DNA from: Peptococcaceae bacterium BICA1-7
GTDB lineage: Bacteria; Bacillota; Desulfotomaculia; Desulfotomaculales; Desulfocucumaceae
Assembly: GCA_000802095.1 (NCBI GenBank)
Contig: JUEB01000033.1
Span: forward strand, 248,001 to 312,000
Direction: 5' to 3'
Length of the DNA stretch: 64,000 nt
Shown here: piece by piece, positions 26,661 through 35,199 of the stretch
How the letters are laid out: each line of letters starts with the position of its first letter
Position numbering within the stretch: position 1 is the stretch's first letter
The notes under the pieces: generated by a model
What the model saw: the letters and a program-made list of their open reading frames with translations, nothing else
Databases searched by the model: none
Told to the model about the DNA's origin: nothing
Position numbers and translations under genes: made by a program

Positions 26661-26845
26661 CCATTTTAAAAACGGATATAGTCCCTGCCGATATCTTGCT
26701 GGGCGCAAATAACAAATTAAACGCCGGCCTGCTGAGGCTAAACAGATTTGTTTGAATATAGAACATAATGTTTCACTCAGAAACAGCCGGAGTGAACCAA
26801 CGGACCCCTGGCGGGAGGCGGGGGCTGTAGAATATCAGAAGCAAA
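26661..26845. other. region between divergent sigma-54 promoters, possible activator site
   Basis: This non-coding stretch separates two divergent sigma-54 promoters. It holds an inverted repeat, TTCACTC-N11-GAGTGAA (26772-26796), at a distance from both promoters suited to an enhancer-binding protein. Nothing else is seen. Confidence 0.4.
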
Positions 26846-26861
26846 TGGCATAATGTTTGCA
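26846..26861 (+). promoter_or_regulatory. sigma-54 promoter of the large acyl-CoA dehydrogenase gene
   Basis: TGGCAT-AATGT-TTGCA matches the -24/-12 consensus at nearly every position, with GG-N10-GC spacing. Transcription would start near 26872, and the ATG is at 26965. Confidence 0.75.
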
Positions 26862-26964
26862 TGGATTTGGCAATAGCCTTTGGATGAATGGTAGCTCATA
26901 ATCATTAAGAGAAGAAAAAGTGCATTTGTTCCACAAAATTTTTATTTAAGAAGGAGAGTAAAAG

Positions 26965-28788
26965 ATGGCGGGTAATTTCAACTATTCAAACCGGGATCAT
27001 AAGTTCATCATCAAAGAGTGGCTGGATACTGAAAAAATATTAAACTTTGACGAATTTAAGGATGTTTACGGCATGGAGGACGTAGATATGATCCTGGATC
27101 AGGGTGTAAAGGTGGCCAGGGAAATTGTGGCTCCCACCAACATAGACGGAGACAGGATTGGGGTCAGGCTTGAAAATGGGCAGGCCTTGGTCCCGGAATC
27201 TTTCCACAAGCTTTATAATTTCATGCAGGAAAACGGCTACGGGAATTCACAGTTTGATCCTGAAGAGGAGGGGAAGCTCCCAACTATACTGCATATTGCC
27301 CTGGAAGAATTCTTTAATGCCGGCAATCCGGCCTTTCACTCTTACATAGGCCTGGCCGGGGGCTCCTCCAACCTGATCAACAGCTACGGAAGGGAAGAGG
27401 ACAAACAAAAATTCCTCCCCAAAATGTTCAGCGGCCAGTGGGCAGGCACCATGTGCCTTACCGAGCCCTGCTGCGGGTCCGATGTTGGTGACATTACCAC
27501 CAGGGCCTATGCCACAGATGACCCGATGATTTATAAAATAAAGGGGACCAAGTGCTTCATCACCTGCGGCGACCAGGATATTACCGAGAATATAATTCAC
27601 CTGCTGCTGGCCAAGTGTGAGGGGGCCGCTCCCGGCACCAAGGGTATCTCCCTTTTCATAGTCCCCAAGGTATGGGTTAATGACGATGGAAGCCTGGGAG
27701 AGCGCAATGATGTATCTACTGTGGCTTTAGAGCATAAAATGGGCATACACGGATCTCCCACCGCTATGCTGAGCTTCGGCGAGGAAGATAACTGCCGGGG
27801 CATACTGCTGGGGAGCCCCCCGGATGAAAGCGGCAGGGCCGAGGGCATGGCCCAGATGTTTGTGATGATGAACGGGGCCAGGCAGGGCACAGGGCTTACC
27901 GCGCTGTCCATTATGCAGGCTGCCTATAATTACTCTCTGCAGTACGCCAGGGAACGCATACAGGGTAAAGCCATTGACAATCCAAAAGGGCCCCGGGTGC
28001 CTATAATTCAGCACCCTGATATAAAAAGGATGCTTGTTTTCCAGAAGGCTGTGGCCGAGGCCTGCAGGGCCATGTTGGCCAAGAACTCCTACTATATTGA
28101 CCTTTCCAGGCACAGCCCGGATCCTGCTGAAAGGAAGATGGCTCAAAGAAGGATTGAGGTCAACAACCCACTGGTGAAGGCCTATCCCTCAGACATGGTG
28201 TGGCAGACCACCTGTGAGGCTATACAGGTGCATGGGGGCTACGGATTTACCGAGGAATACCCGGTGGCCCAGTATGCCCGGGACAGCAAAATACTGTCCA
28301 TCTGGGAAGGAACCAACTTCATTCAGTCAATGGACCTGGTGGGCAGGAAGTGGACCCTTGACGGGGGCAAAATATTTGCCGAGTGGATGGCCGAATTGAA
28401 GGACTCTCTGGAAAAACATAAAAACCTGGAGGGGCTTGCCCGTGAGGGAGAAATAATGGCCAAGGCCGCAGCCACCTATGGCGGGATACAGGCCTTTATC
28501 GCCGGGGCCTTTACCGGCAACATTAAAATTGTGCCCCTCTATTCCACAAGGATACTGCGGGCCACCGCCTTACTTTGGGGCGGGTCACTGCTCCTTGAGC
28601 AGGCCGGTGTTGCCCTGGAAAGAATTAAGGAGCTGGGTGAGGGCCACTACGATTATAATTTCTATCTGGGCAAGGTTAAGACCGCACAGTTTTATATCAG
28701 AAACATAGTTCCGGAAATATTCAATATTGCCGAGGTGGTCAGGGACTCTGACACATCGGCTGTGGAGATCCCGGAAGAGGCGCTTTAA
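26965..28788 (+). CDS. large acyl-CoA dehydrogenase (about 600-residue class)
   Basis: A 607-residue acyl-CoA dehydrogenase of the long class with an extra C-terminal domain (VLCAD/DmdC/AcdB-like). Seen in order: the FAD-binding motif CLTEPCCGSDVGDITT (about 170-185), HKMGIHGSPTAMLSF, the C-terminal VHGGYGFTEEYPVAQYARDSKI, and SIWEGTNFIQSMDLVGRK in the catalytic-Glu region. The last 150 residues form the added helical domain. The gene is monocistronic under its own sigma-54 promoter, with a terminator at 28808. Acyl chain preference is unknown. AAGGAGAG precedes the ATG. Confidence 0.92.
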   Translation: MAGNFNYSNRDHKFIIKEWLDTEKILNFDEFKDVYGMEDVDMILDQGVKVAREIVAPTNIDGDRIGVRLENGQALVPESFHKLYNFMQENGYGNSQFDPEEEGKLPTILHIALEEFFNAGNPAFHSYIGLAGGSSNLINSYGREEDKQKFLPKMFSGQWAGTMCLTEPCCGSDVGDITTRAYATDDPMIYKIKGTKCFITCGDQDITENIIHLLLAKCEGAAPGTKGISLFIVPKVWVNDDGSLGERNDVSTVALEHKMGIHGSPTAMLSFGEEDNCRGILLGSPPDESGRAEGMAQMFVMMNGARQGTGLTALSIMQAAYNYSLQYARERIQGKAIDNPKGPRVPIIQHPDIKRMLVFQKAVAEACRAMLAKNSYYIDLSRHSPDPAERKMAQRRIEVNNPLVKAYPSDMVWQTTCEAIQVHGGYGFTEEYPVAQYARDSKILSIWEGTNFIQSMDLVGRKWTLDGGKIFAEWMAELKDSLEKHKNLEGLAREGEIMAKAAATYGGIQAFIAGAFTGNIKIVPLYSTRILRATALLWGGSLLLEQAGVALERIKELGEGHYDYNFYLGKVKTAQFYIRNIVPEIFNIAEVVRDSDTSAVEIPEEAL

Positions 28789-28807
28789 TTAAAAATTCAA
28801 CAGCAAA

Positions 28808-28841
28808 AGCAGGGCGCGAATAGTGCGCCCTGCTTTTTTTT
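28808..28841 (+). terminator. intrinsic terminator
   Basis: AGCAGGGCGC, a seven-base loop, GCGCCCTGCT and a run of seven T. It ends the acyl-CoA dehydrogenase gene and sits against the convergent crotonase gene. Confidence 0.92.
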
Positions 28842-28845
28842 AGCG

Positions 28846-29682
28846 TTACAGCCCCTTAAAAACAGGCTTCCTTTTTTCCAGCAGGGCATTCACACCCTCC
28901 CGGTGGTCCTCGGTTTCAGTAATTATGGCCATGTGTGAGGATATAAGGTCCAATGATGTTTTAAAATCGGATTTTAGCCCCTGGTAAACGGCCCGCTTGA
29001 TCATCCTAATGGCCAGAGGCGGCCCCTGGGCTATTTTTTCGGCCAGCCGGTAGGTTTCCTCAAGCAGCTTTTCCCCTGGCGCCACCCGGTTCACCAGGCC
29101 CATCTGCAGGGCCTCCGGGGCGCTTATAAGATCACCCGTCCACAGAAGCTCCAGCGCCCTGGGCAGACCAATAAGCCTGGGCAGCAGAAATGCTCCTCCG
29201 TCTCCTGGCACCAGCCCAAGTTTAACATATCCTTCTGAAAACCGCGCTGATTCCGCTGCAACACGCAAATCACACATCAGCGCCATATCGCAACCGGCGC
29301 CGATGGCATCTCCATTTACAGCGCAGATTACCGGCTTATCGATATTCTCCAGGGTCAGAGGGACCCGGTGGATTAATTCCCAGAGACTTTTTTTCTTGTG
29401 ATAGGTGTTGTTTGTACCCAGGGGGGGAAAATCCTGCTCAGAAAAAAAGCCTTCCCCTTTTTTCATGGCCCCAACATCCCCTCCGGCGCAGAAGGCCCGT
29501 CCGGCCCCGGTGATCACAATAACCCTTACATGATCATCGCTCTGCGCGTCCTTCAGTGCCTCCACCCAGCCGTTCAGCATGCTTACAGAAAAGGCATTCA
29601 GCTTTTCCGGCCGGTTCAGGGTAATGGTTGCTATATAATTCTTTTTTTCATAAACCAAATCTCTGCAATCATTTTCTGCCAT
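28846..29682 (-). CDS. enoyl-CoA hydratase/isomerase family protein lacking both hydratase glutamates
   Basis: A 278-residue crotonase-fold protein. The oxyanion loop is intact (GRAFCAGGDVG). At the first catalytic position there is Asp (GAGCDMALMCD), and at the second there is Tyr (SEGYVKLGLVPGDGG). True hydratases carry two Glu, so an isomerase, a PaaG-like ring isomerase or a hydrolase is more likely. It probably shares an operon with the acyl-CoA ligase gene, about 160 bases upstream. Confidence 0.85.
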   Translation of the reverse strand: MAENDCRDLVYEKKNYIATITLNRPEKLNAFSVSMLNGWVEALKDAQSDDHVRVIVITGAGRAFCAGGDVGAMKKGEGFFSEQDFPPLGTNNTYHKKKSLWELIHRVPLTLENIDKPVICAVNGDAIGAGCDMALMCDLRVAAESARFSEGYVKLGLVPGDGGAFLLPRLIGLPRALELLWTGDLISAPEALQMGLVNRVAPGEKLLEETYRLAEKIAQGPPLAIRMIKRAVYQGLKSDFKTSLDLISSHMAIITETEDHREGVNALLEKRKPVFKGL

Positions 29683-29770
29683 GGTCAGTTACTCTCCTGT
29701 CTATTAAAAATACTATCCATAGTTTCTCCTGCATACGGGTCAAATCCTTTTGGATATTGTCAAGCAATAC

Positions 29771-29810
29771 GGCACAGGAGGCCCCCCTGACCGGGAAGGC
29801 CTCCTGTGCC
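29771..29810. other. strong hairpin between ligase and crotonase genes
   Basis: GGCACAGGAGGCC and GGCCTCCTGTGCC form a perfect 13-bp stem with a 14-base loop. Neither side has a T-run, so it may be an mRNA-stability element or partial terminator within the operon. Confidence 0.55.
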
Positions 29811-29839
29811 AGTTTAAAATATATACACAGATGAGGTTT

Positions 29840-31462
29840 CTATTTTTGCTTCTTTAGCTCCTCATCTATCAGCATCCTGCGCAAAAGTTTGCCTACAGCA
29901 GATTTAGGCAGCTCGGTTCTAAATTCCACCTGCTTGGGAATCTTGTAGGGAGCCAGTTTTTCCTTGCAAAAATCTATTATCTCCTTTTCTGTGGCTGTCT
30001 GCCCCTCCTTCAGGATGAGGTAGGCCTTAACAGTTTCACCCCTGTACGCGTCAGGTATTCCGGCCACCACCGCCTCCTGAACCTTGGGGTACTCGTATAG
30101 CACCTCCTCCACATCCCGGGGGTAGATGTTGTAGCCGCTGGCCAGGATCATGTCCTTTTTGCGGTCTACAATGTAAAAATAACCGTCCTCGTCCATCCTG
30201 GCCATATCCCCGGTATGCAGCCACCCGTCCCGCAAGGTCTGGGCAGTCTGATCCGGCATGTTCCAGTAGCCTTTCATCACCTGGGGCCCTCTGATGCACA
30301 ATTCTCCCACTTCTCCCGGTGGAACCTCCTTGGTTCCGGTTTCCAGATCCATCAATACAGCTTCGGTGGCAGGGAAGGGGATGCCAATGCTGCCGGGTTT
30401 TATTGCGCCGAAAGAAGGATTGCAGTGGGTGACCGGAGAGCACTCGGACAGCCCGTAGCCCTCACTCATCACAATATCAGTGCCCTCAAAAAGCTTGTTA
30501 TAATGTTTCAATACGTCCAGGGGAAGGGGGGCGGCCCCGGAATTGTACACCATAACAGAGTTAACGGCATTGAATTCCGGATGGTTTTTCAGGGCTATGA
30601 ACATGGTGGGGACCCCGGGGAAATAAGTGGGCTTATACTCTTTGACAATGCTGACTATTTCGTCCGGCACAAAGCGGGGTACCACTATCATGGTGGTGCC
30701 GGCCATCATGGCCATGTTCATGCAGGAGGACATGCCGTAAACATGGAAAAAGGGCAGAACGGACATGACCAGCTCCTTATTCTCCTCGCCCACGAAGAAG
30801 TGGTCGGTCTGCTTGGCGTTGGCATAAAGATTGACGTGGGTAAGCATGGCGCCCTTGGATACTCCGGTTGTCCCCCCGGTATACTGGAGCACCGCCAGGT
30901 CTTCCAGGGGATTTATCTCCACCGGGGGCGCGGGTTTGCGGTCGGCCGCGTACAGATCGGGAAACCACAGTGTATCGTCAGGCATGGCTTCCGGCTTTCC
31001 GGTGAAGCCTGTCAGAAATACCTTCTCCAGGGGGGTATTGGCACGGACATTTTTGACCCGTGGATACAGGTCGGTCAGGGTGACCATCATCCTGGCCCCG
31101 GAGTCATTTGTCTGGTGTTCTATTTCCCTTTCCACGTACATTGGGTTGGTGTTGACCACAATCCCGCCCAGGCTCAAAATGGCGTAGTAGGCGATGACGA
31201 AGTCGGGACAGTTGGGCAGCATTATGGCCACCCGGTCTCCCTTGCGGAGCCCCATCTCATGCAGTACAGAGGCTGATCTGATTACCGCGCCGGCCAGCTG
31301 GGCATAGGACAGCTGGCGCCCATAGAAAATAATGGCTGTTTTCTCCGGGTTCCTTTTGGCCGAGGCAAAAAGAAGGCTATGCAGCGGCTGGGGCTCTATT
31401 TTCAGGTCCCACTCCACTCCTCCAGCCTGGTATGTTTTCAGATAAGGCTTTTTTGAATCCAT
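29840..31462 (-). CDS. long-chain-type fatty acid-CoA ligase (AMP-forming)
   Basis: A 540-residue ANL-family ligase that activates a carboxylic acid to its CoA ester at the cost of ATP. Motifs in order: the P-loop YTGGTTGVSKGA, EGYGLSECSPV, HTGDMARMDEDGYFYIVDRKKDMI, NIYPRDVEEVL, and the catalytic lysine region PKSAVGKLLRR. It lacks a membrane anchor. The ATG at 31462 follows GGAGGT; an upstream in-frame ATG adds 12 residues without support. It likely supplies acyl-CoA for the dehydrogenases and thiolases around it. Confidence 0.93.
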   Translation of the reverse strand: MDSKKPYLKTYQAGGVEWDLKIEPQPLHSLLFASAKRNPEKTAIIFYGRQLSYAQLAGAVIRSASVLHEMGLRKGDRVAIMLPNCPDFVIAYYAILSLGGIVVNTNPMYVEREIEHQTNDSGARMMVTLTDLYPRVKNVRANTPLEKVFLTGFTGKPEAMPDDTLWFPDLYAADRKPAPPVEINPLEDLAVLQYTGGTTGVSKGAMLTHVNLYANAKQTDHFFVGEENKELVMSVLPFFHVYGMSSCMNMAMMAGTTMIVVPRFVPDEIVSIVKEYKPTYFPGVPTMFIALKNHPEFNAVNSVMVYNSGAAPLPLDVLKHYNKLFEGTDIVMSEGYGLSECSPVTHCNPSFGAIKPGSIGIPFPATEAVLMDLETGTKEVPPGEVGELCIRGPQVMKGYWNMPDQTAQTLRDGWLHTGDMARMDEDGYFYIVDRKKDMILASGYNIYPRDVEEVLYEYPKVQEAVVAGIPDAYRGETVKAYLILKEGQTATEKEIIDFCKEKLAPYKIPKQVEFRTELPKSAVGKLLRRMLIDEELKKQK

Positions 31463-31691
31463 AAAAGTAATACCTCCATGTTTCATTTTTCTGCTCATTT
31501 TTTACGTTACACTAATATCCACTTTTAACTGGCATCTCTTATGCTGTGGTAAAACCCCCTTCCACTCCTGAGGTGCTTTAACATTTATTGCTCTAAATAG
31601 GGCAACCATTTAAATAATTAACATCTGTTTAAAAAGTAAACACCGTTGCTCCGGGGATAGTTAAGACCCTGCTTCTTACGGGGAAAATAAT

Positions 31692-33266
31692 TCAAACCTT
31701 AAATCTCTTAACAAGCTTATCTACGCCGGTGGCCATGGTATTGAGCTCCTGGGCGGCGGCGCTGACCTCTTCCATAGCGGCGGTCTGGCCCTCGGTGGTA
31801 GATGCCACCCTCTGTATGCCCGACGAGATCTCCTCAGCCGCAGCGGCAAGCGCCCGGACCTGCTGGGCCAGGTCCTCTACTATATTGATTATCCCCTTGA
31901 ATTTATTGCCCACATCATTTACTACCGCTGCGCTGTCCTCCACCTGCCGCCTGCCTAGATCCATGGCCTCAACGGTTTCCTGTGAATCCCGCTGGACCCG
32001 GCTGATTAGCTGGTTTATTTCCCTGGCGGCGCCAGTGGTCTTTTCCGCCAGCTTCCTTACCTCGTCCGCTACCACCGCGAAGCCCATCCCCTGCTCCCCG
32101 GCCCGGGCCGCCTCTATGGCTGCGTTAAGGGCCAGGAGATTGGTATTGTCCGCAATCTGGCTGATCATATCGACAATCTGGCTGACCCGCCCGGTGGTTT
32201 CGGATAATCCGCCGATTACCCGCGCTGTAACATTGGTGGTGGAAATTATAGAGTCCATCTGGCCGTGTACCCGGTCTATTCCCCGGGTGCCCTCATCAGA
32301 ATTCTTCAATGCCTCACCGGTGACCACAGACACATTTCTGGCGCTCAGGGCTGCCCTTTCTATGGTGGCAGCCATTTCCCCCACGGTGGAGGCGGTTTCA
32401 CAGGCGCCGGCCGATGTCTGCTGGGCCTGGCAGGAAAGCCTGGTGGCCGCGCTGGCAAGGGAGTCAGAAAAATCAGCAAGCTGGTGAATGGTTTCTTTAA
32501 GATTGTTTTTCATTTGGTTGAAAGCTGATGAAAGCTGTGCTATTTCATCCCTGCCCTGAGCCTTTATATCTTCCGCAGTGAGGTCACCACCAGCTACAAG
32601 GTGTGCGCTTTCCGCCACCCTGGCCAGCCCCCCGGCAATGCTGCGGGAAATTAGCAGCGACAGCAGTAGACCGGCCACACCGGAAAAAAGGATAAAGGAC
32701 ACCACCATGTAAAGTGCCGATCTGTATTGGGCCCGGCTGCTGTTTTGCCTTTCCTCCGTCAGCCGGCCATTTAGCTCAACTATACTGTTCAGTGTTTTCT
32801 GGGCCAGGCTGAAGGACTGCATCACATCTCCGGAAAGAAGGCTTCTGGCCTCCACGTTATAGTACCGGGACATCATCATGGCCTGGGACGCTGCCAGCAT
32901 ATAGTTATCCCATTCCTGATTAAACTGGTCGTAAAGAGCTTTTTCTTCGTCCGTTGTAATGAATTTTTGATATTCACTTTTATTAGATCCAAGCTCGCTT
33001 ATGCTTTTGGCAAGCTCACTTTCAGCTGCTGCCTTGTCCTCGTCGTTGGCGGACAAAATGTACTGGCGGACCGCAGCCTTATAGTCAGAGGTGTTTTTAT
33101 CAATGGCCATGACAAACTTAACCCCCGGAATTATTGTGCCGGACATCTCTTCCAGCAGGCTATTGACCGATTTGATCCTGGACAGGCCCATCAATCCCAC
33201 CGTGAGCATGAGCAGAATCATAATTATGAAGGAACAAATCAAGCGCAGACGTATACTTACAGACAT
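31692..33266 (-). CDS. methyl-accepting chemotaxis protein with 4HB sensor
   Basis: A 524-residue transmembrane chemoreceptor. TM1 spans residues about 10-30 and a four-helix-bundle (4HB_MCP) extracytoplasmic sensor about 35-190. TM2 (about 190-212) is followed by a HAMP domain and the MCP signalling domain with the tip [35 protein letters not shown]. It is preceded by a sigma-54 promoter match (33370-33385), so it probably belongs to the same regulon as the catabolic genes and may sense one of their substrates. GGAGGT precedes the ATG. Confidence 0.93.
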   Translation of the reverse strand: MSVSIRLRLICSFIIMILLMLTVGLMGLSRIKSVNSLLEEMSGTIIPGVKFVMAIDKNTSDYKAAVRQYILSANDEDKAAAESELAKSISELGSNKSEYQKFITTDEEKALYDQFNQEWDNYMLAASQAMMMSRYYNVEARSLLSGDVMQSFSLAQKTLNSIVELNGRLTEERQNSSRAQYRSALYMVVSFILFSGVAGLLLSLLISRSIAGGLARVAESAHLVAGGDLTAEDIKAQGRDEIAQLSSAFNQMKNNLKETIHQLADFSDSLASAATRLSCQAQQTSAGACETASTVGEMAATIERAALSARNVSVVTGEALKNSDEGTRGIDRVHGQMDSIISTTNVTARVIGGLSETTGRVSQIVDMISQIADNTNLLALNAAIEAARAGEQGMGFAVVADEVRKLAEKTTGAAREINQLISRVQRDSQETVEAMDLGRRQVEDSAAVVNDVGNKFKGIINIVEDLAQQVRALAAAAEEISSGIQRVASTTEGQTAAMEEVSAAAQELNTMATGVDKLVKRFKV

Positions 33267-33369
33267 TTCTTCAGACCTCCTTTGGTAACCGGACTTTATA
33301 TGTTCCTCCTTAAATAAATTTTTTTATGCCAGCGCAAGTATTAATCTATTTTGAATTGTCTGATTGTTA

Positions 33370-33385
33370 TGCATAACTCGTGCCA
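33370..33385 (-). promoter_or_regulatory. sigma-54 promoter of the chemoreceptor gene
   Basis: On the minus strand TGGCAC-GAGTT-ATGCA has a perfect -24 box (TGGCACG) and GG-N10-GC spacing. Transcription would start near 33358 and give a leader of about 92 bases. Confidence 0.72.
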
Positions 33386-33548
33386 GGATGCAGCTCTGAA
33401 ATACTTACTGCTGCTGGAAAAGGTAATCCACCGGGACCGTCATGCAGGCAGTTTAATGTTAATAATTTGAACCCGCTGTTTCTACATGAAACAGGCTAAA
33501 AACCCATAGATTTTGAAAGATTCACCTGTGAATAGTAAGTTTTTTTTG
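33386..33548. other. region between divergent sigma-54 promoters
   Basis: Non-coding. It holds two short palindromes, GTTTC-TACAT-GAAAC (near 33479) and ATTCAC-CT-GTGAAT (near 33520), that could be activator sites. No gene is seen. Confidence 0.35.
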
Positions 33549-33564
33549 TGGTATGAAAATTGCT
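33549..33564 (+). promoter_or_regulatory. sigma-54 promoter of the thiolase gene
   Basis: TGGTAT-GAAAA-TTGCT with GG-N10-GC spacing. Transcription would start near 33575, and the ATG is at 33689. It is divergent from the chemoreceptor promoter. Confidence 0.68.
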
Positions 33565-33688
33565 GATATTCTGCTACAGCCTCTGTTGCAGCCAAAAGGA
33601 GGCCAAGTAATGACAATACCCGGTACCGGAAACATTTAAATATTTATTTGTGCAGGGTCTCGCCGGGGTAAACGAAAGGGGAATTGAA

Positions 33689-34876
33689 ATGAAGGATAAA
33701 GATGCTTTTATAGTGGGCGCCGCCCGAACGGCCATTGCCAGGGAAAACGGGGCTTTAAGGGAGGTGCCGCCCGAAACAATGGCCGCCATCGTCATGAAAG
33801 AGGCTGTAAGCCGGAGTGGGCTTGGCGATCCCGGGCTGATTGACGAGGTTATTTTTGGCCACTGCCTGGGTGCGGCAGGCTGCCTGGGCAGGATGGCTCT
33901 CCTGAGGGCAGGACTGCCCGTGGATATACCAGCCATAACCATAGACCGCCAGTGCGGCTCCGGATCTACAGCCGTCAACCTGGCCGCCACACATATCTGG
34001 GCAGGGGTTGGAGACGTTTATCTGGCTGGCGGGGCAGAAAGCATGACCCGTATGCCCTACCTGCTGGAAAAGCCCACTTCTGCCTATCAGCGTACTGCGC
34101 CAAAGTTTACCGGCCGACCCTTGAGCCCGGAAGAAATAGGCGATCCCCCCATGGGAATTACCGCTGAGAATGTTGCCGAGCGCTATAGAATTCCCAGGGA
34201 GGAGCAGGACGAATTGGCCTATCTGAGCCAGGTTAAAGCAGCCAGGGCCCTCCAGGAGGGAAGGTTTGAGGAGCAAATTGTCCCGGTCCCGGTACCTCAG
34301 AGAAAAGGCGACCCAGTGGTAGTCCAGGTCGATGAGCACCCCCGTCCCGGCACCACCCTGGAGTCCCTGGCCAGGCTTTCCCCTGTCTTCAAAAAAGGCG
34401 GGACGGTAACCGCCGGTAATTCCTCCGGAATAAATGACGGGGCTGGGGCCCTTGTTGTTGTCTCGGGCAAAAAGGTAAAGGAGCTGGGGCTTAAGCCTCT
34501 GGCCAAGGTATTATCCATAGGGGCAGGGGGGGTGGACCCCAGCATAATGGGCATGGGGCCTGTGCCGGCCACCAGAAAGGCCCTGGCAGCAGCAGGGCTG
34601 ACTATTGACCAGATAGATGTCATAGAGCTTAATGAGGCCTTCGGCTCACAGGCAGTGGCCTGCAGCAGGGAGTTGGACATAGACTGGAGAAACCAGGAAA
34701 AACTAAACCCCAATGGCGGGGCCATCGCCCTGGGGCATCCCATTGCCGGGTCCCTGGCTATACTGGTCATCAAGGCCGCCTACGAGCTGCGCCGGAGAGG
34801 CGGGCGGTACGCGCTGATCACCGCCTGCTGCGGGGGCGGCCAGGGAGTGGCCACTATAATAGAAAATGTGGATTAG
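33689..34876 (+). CDS. thiolase family protein (acetyl-CoA acetyltransferase-like)
   Basis: A 395-residue thiolase. The nucleophile is in TIDRQCGSGS. NEAFGSQAVA and ACCGGGQG, with the second catalytic Cys, are present. The usual GHPxGxSG loop reads ALGHPIAGSLA, so a glycine is replaced by Ala-Gly-Ser, a change next to the catalytic His that may alter substrate fit. I chose the ATG at 33689 after AAGGGGA; upstream in-frame start codons lack a binding site. It is monocistronic under a sigma-54 promoter. Confidence 0.9.
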   Translation: MKDKDAFIVGAARTAIARENGALREVPPETMAAIVMKEAVSRSGLGDPGLIDEVIFGHCLGAAGCLGRMALLRAGLPVDIPAITIDRQCGSGSTAVNLAATHIWAGVGDVYLAGGAESMTRMPYLLEKPTSAYQRTAPKFTGRPLSPEEIGDPPMGITAENVAERYRIPREEQDELAYLSQVKAARALQEGRFEEQIVPVPVPQRKGDPVVVQVDEHPRPGTTLESLARLSPVFKKGGTVTAGNSSGINDGAGALVVVSGKKVKELGLKPLAKVLSIGAGGVDPSIMGMGPVPATRKALAAAGLTIDQIDVIELNEAFGSQAVACSRELDIDWRNQEKLNPNGGAIALGHPIAGSLAILVIKAAYELRRRGGRYALITACCGGGQGVATIIENVD

Positions 34877-34911
34877 GGAAAGGGGCTATCGCCCCCATCT
34901 CTATTTATGAA

Positions 34912-34962
34912 GGGGCTGCCGCCCCTCGGGACTACCGGTTCCTCACCCCGCAATGAGGGGGA
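34912..34962. repeat. dispersed GC-rich repeat, inverted copy of 38620-38671
   Basis: On the minus strand this stretch reads CCCTC-ATTGCGGGGTGAGG-ACCGGTAG-GAGGGGCGGCAG, closely matching the plus strand at 38620-38671. The two copies face each other and bracket the PrpR-type regulator and a thiolase gene. The surrounding gap (34877-35199) has no supported gene. Confidence 0.6.
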
Positions 34963-35024
34963 ACTCCCCCTTCTTAACCCCCTGGGAAATTACCCACAAA
35001 GCATAATTTCCTCTTAACACAAAG

Positions 35025-35060
35025 AAAGGGGCACGGAATCATATCCGTGCCCCTTTTTTC
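35025..35060. terminator. bidirectional intrinsic terminator
   Basis: AAAGGGGCACGGA, a six-base loop, TCCGTGCCCCTTT and TTTC. It separates the thiolase gene from the convergent regulator gene. Confidence 0.85.
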
Positions 35061-35077
35061 AGTGCATTAAACCATTC

Positions 35078-35195
35078 TGACTCCTGAATTCTGAATCCCA
35101 ATCGGGGACATTCCTGTCCTCTAAGAAATACTACAACTTCAGCAGGTGTGTCCCCTTTCCTTTGTATTCCGACCGCACAGGAATACAGAATCAGG
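35078..35195. repeat. mosaic of short dispersed repeats (GGGGACA inverted repeat, TTCTGAAT units)
   Basis: Contains TCCTGAATTCTGAAT, then an inverted pair GGGGACA (35104-35110) and TGTCCCC (35149-35155), then ATTCCGACCGCACAGG (35166-35181). The last occurs again in inverted orientation at 51360-51375. Such GGGGACA and GAATTCAG units look like debris of small non-coding mobile repeats rather than a gene. Confidence 0.5.
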
Positions 35196-35199
35196 GTCT

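Noticed and set aside
29771-29810. Hairpin as a true terminator between ligase and crotonase genes
   Set aside because: No T-tract on either strand, so it is listed only as a hairpin.
30215-31276. 353-residue antisense frame in the acyl-CoA ligase gene
   Set aside because: Composition (His, Gly, Val-rich) and lack of a binding site show it is a shadow of the ligase.
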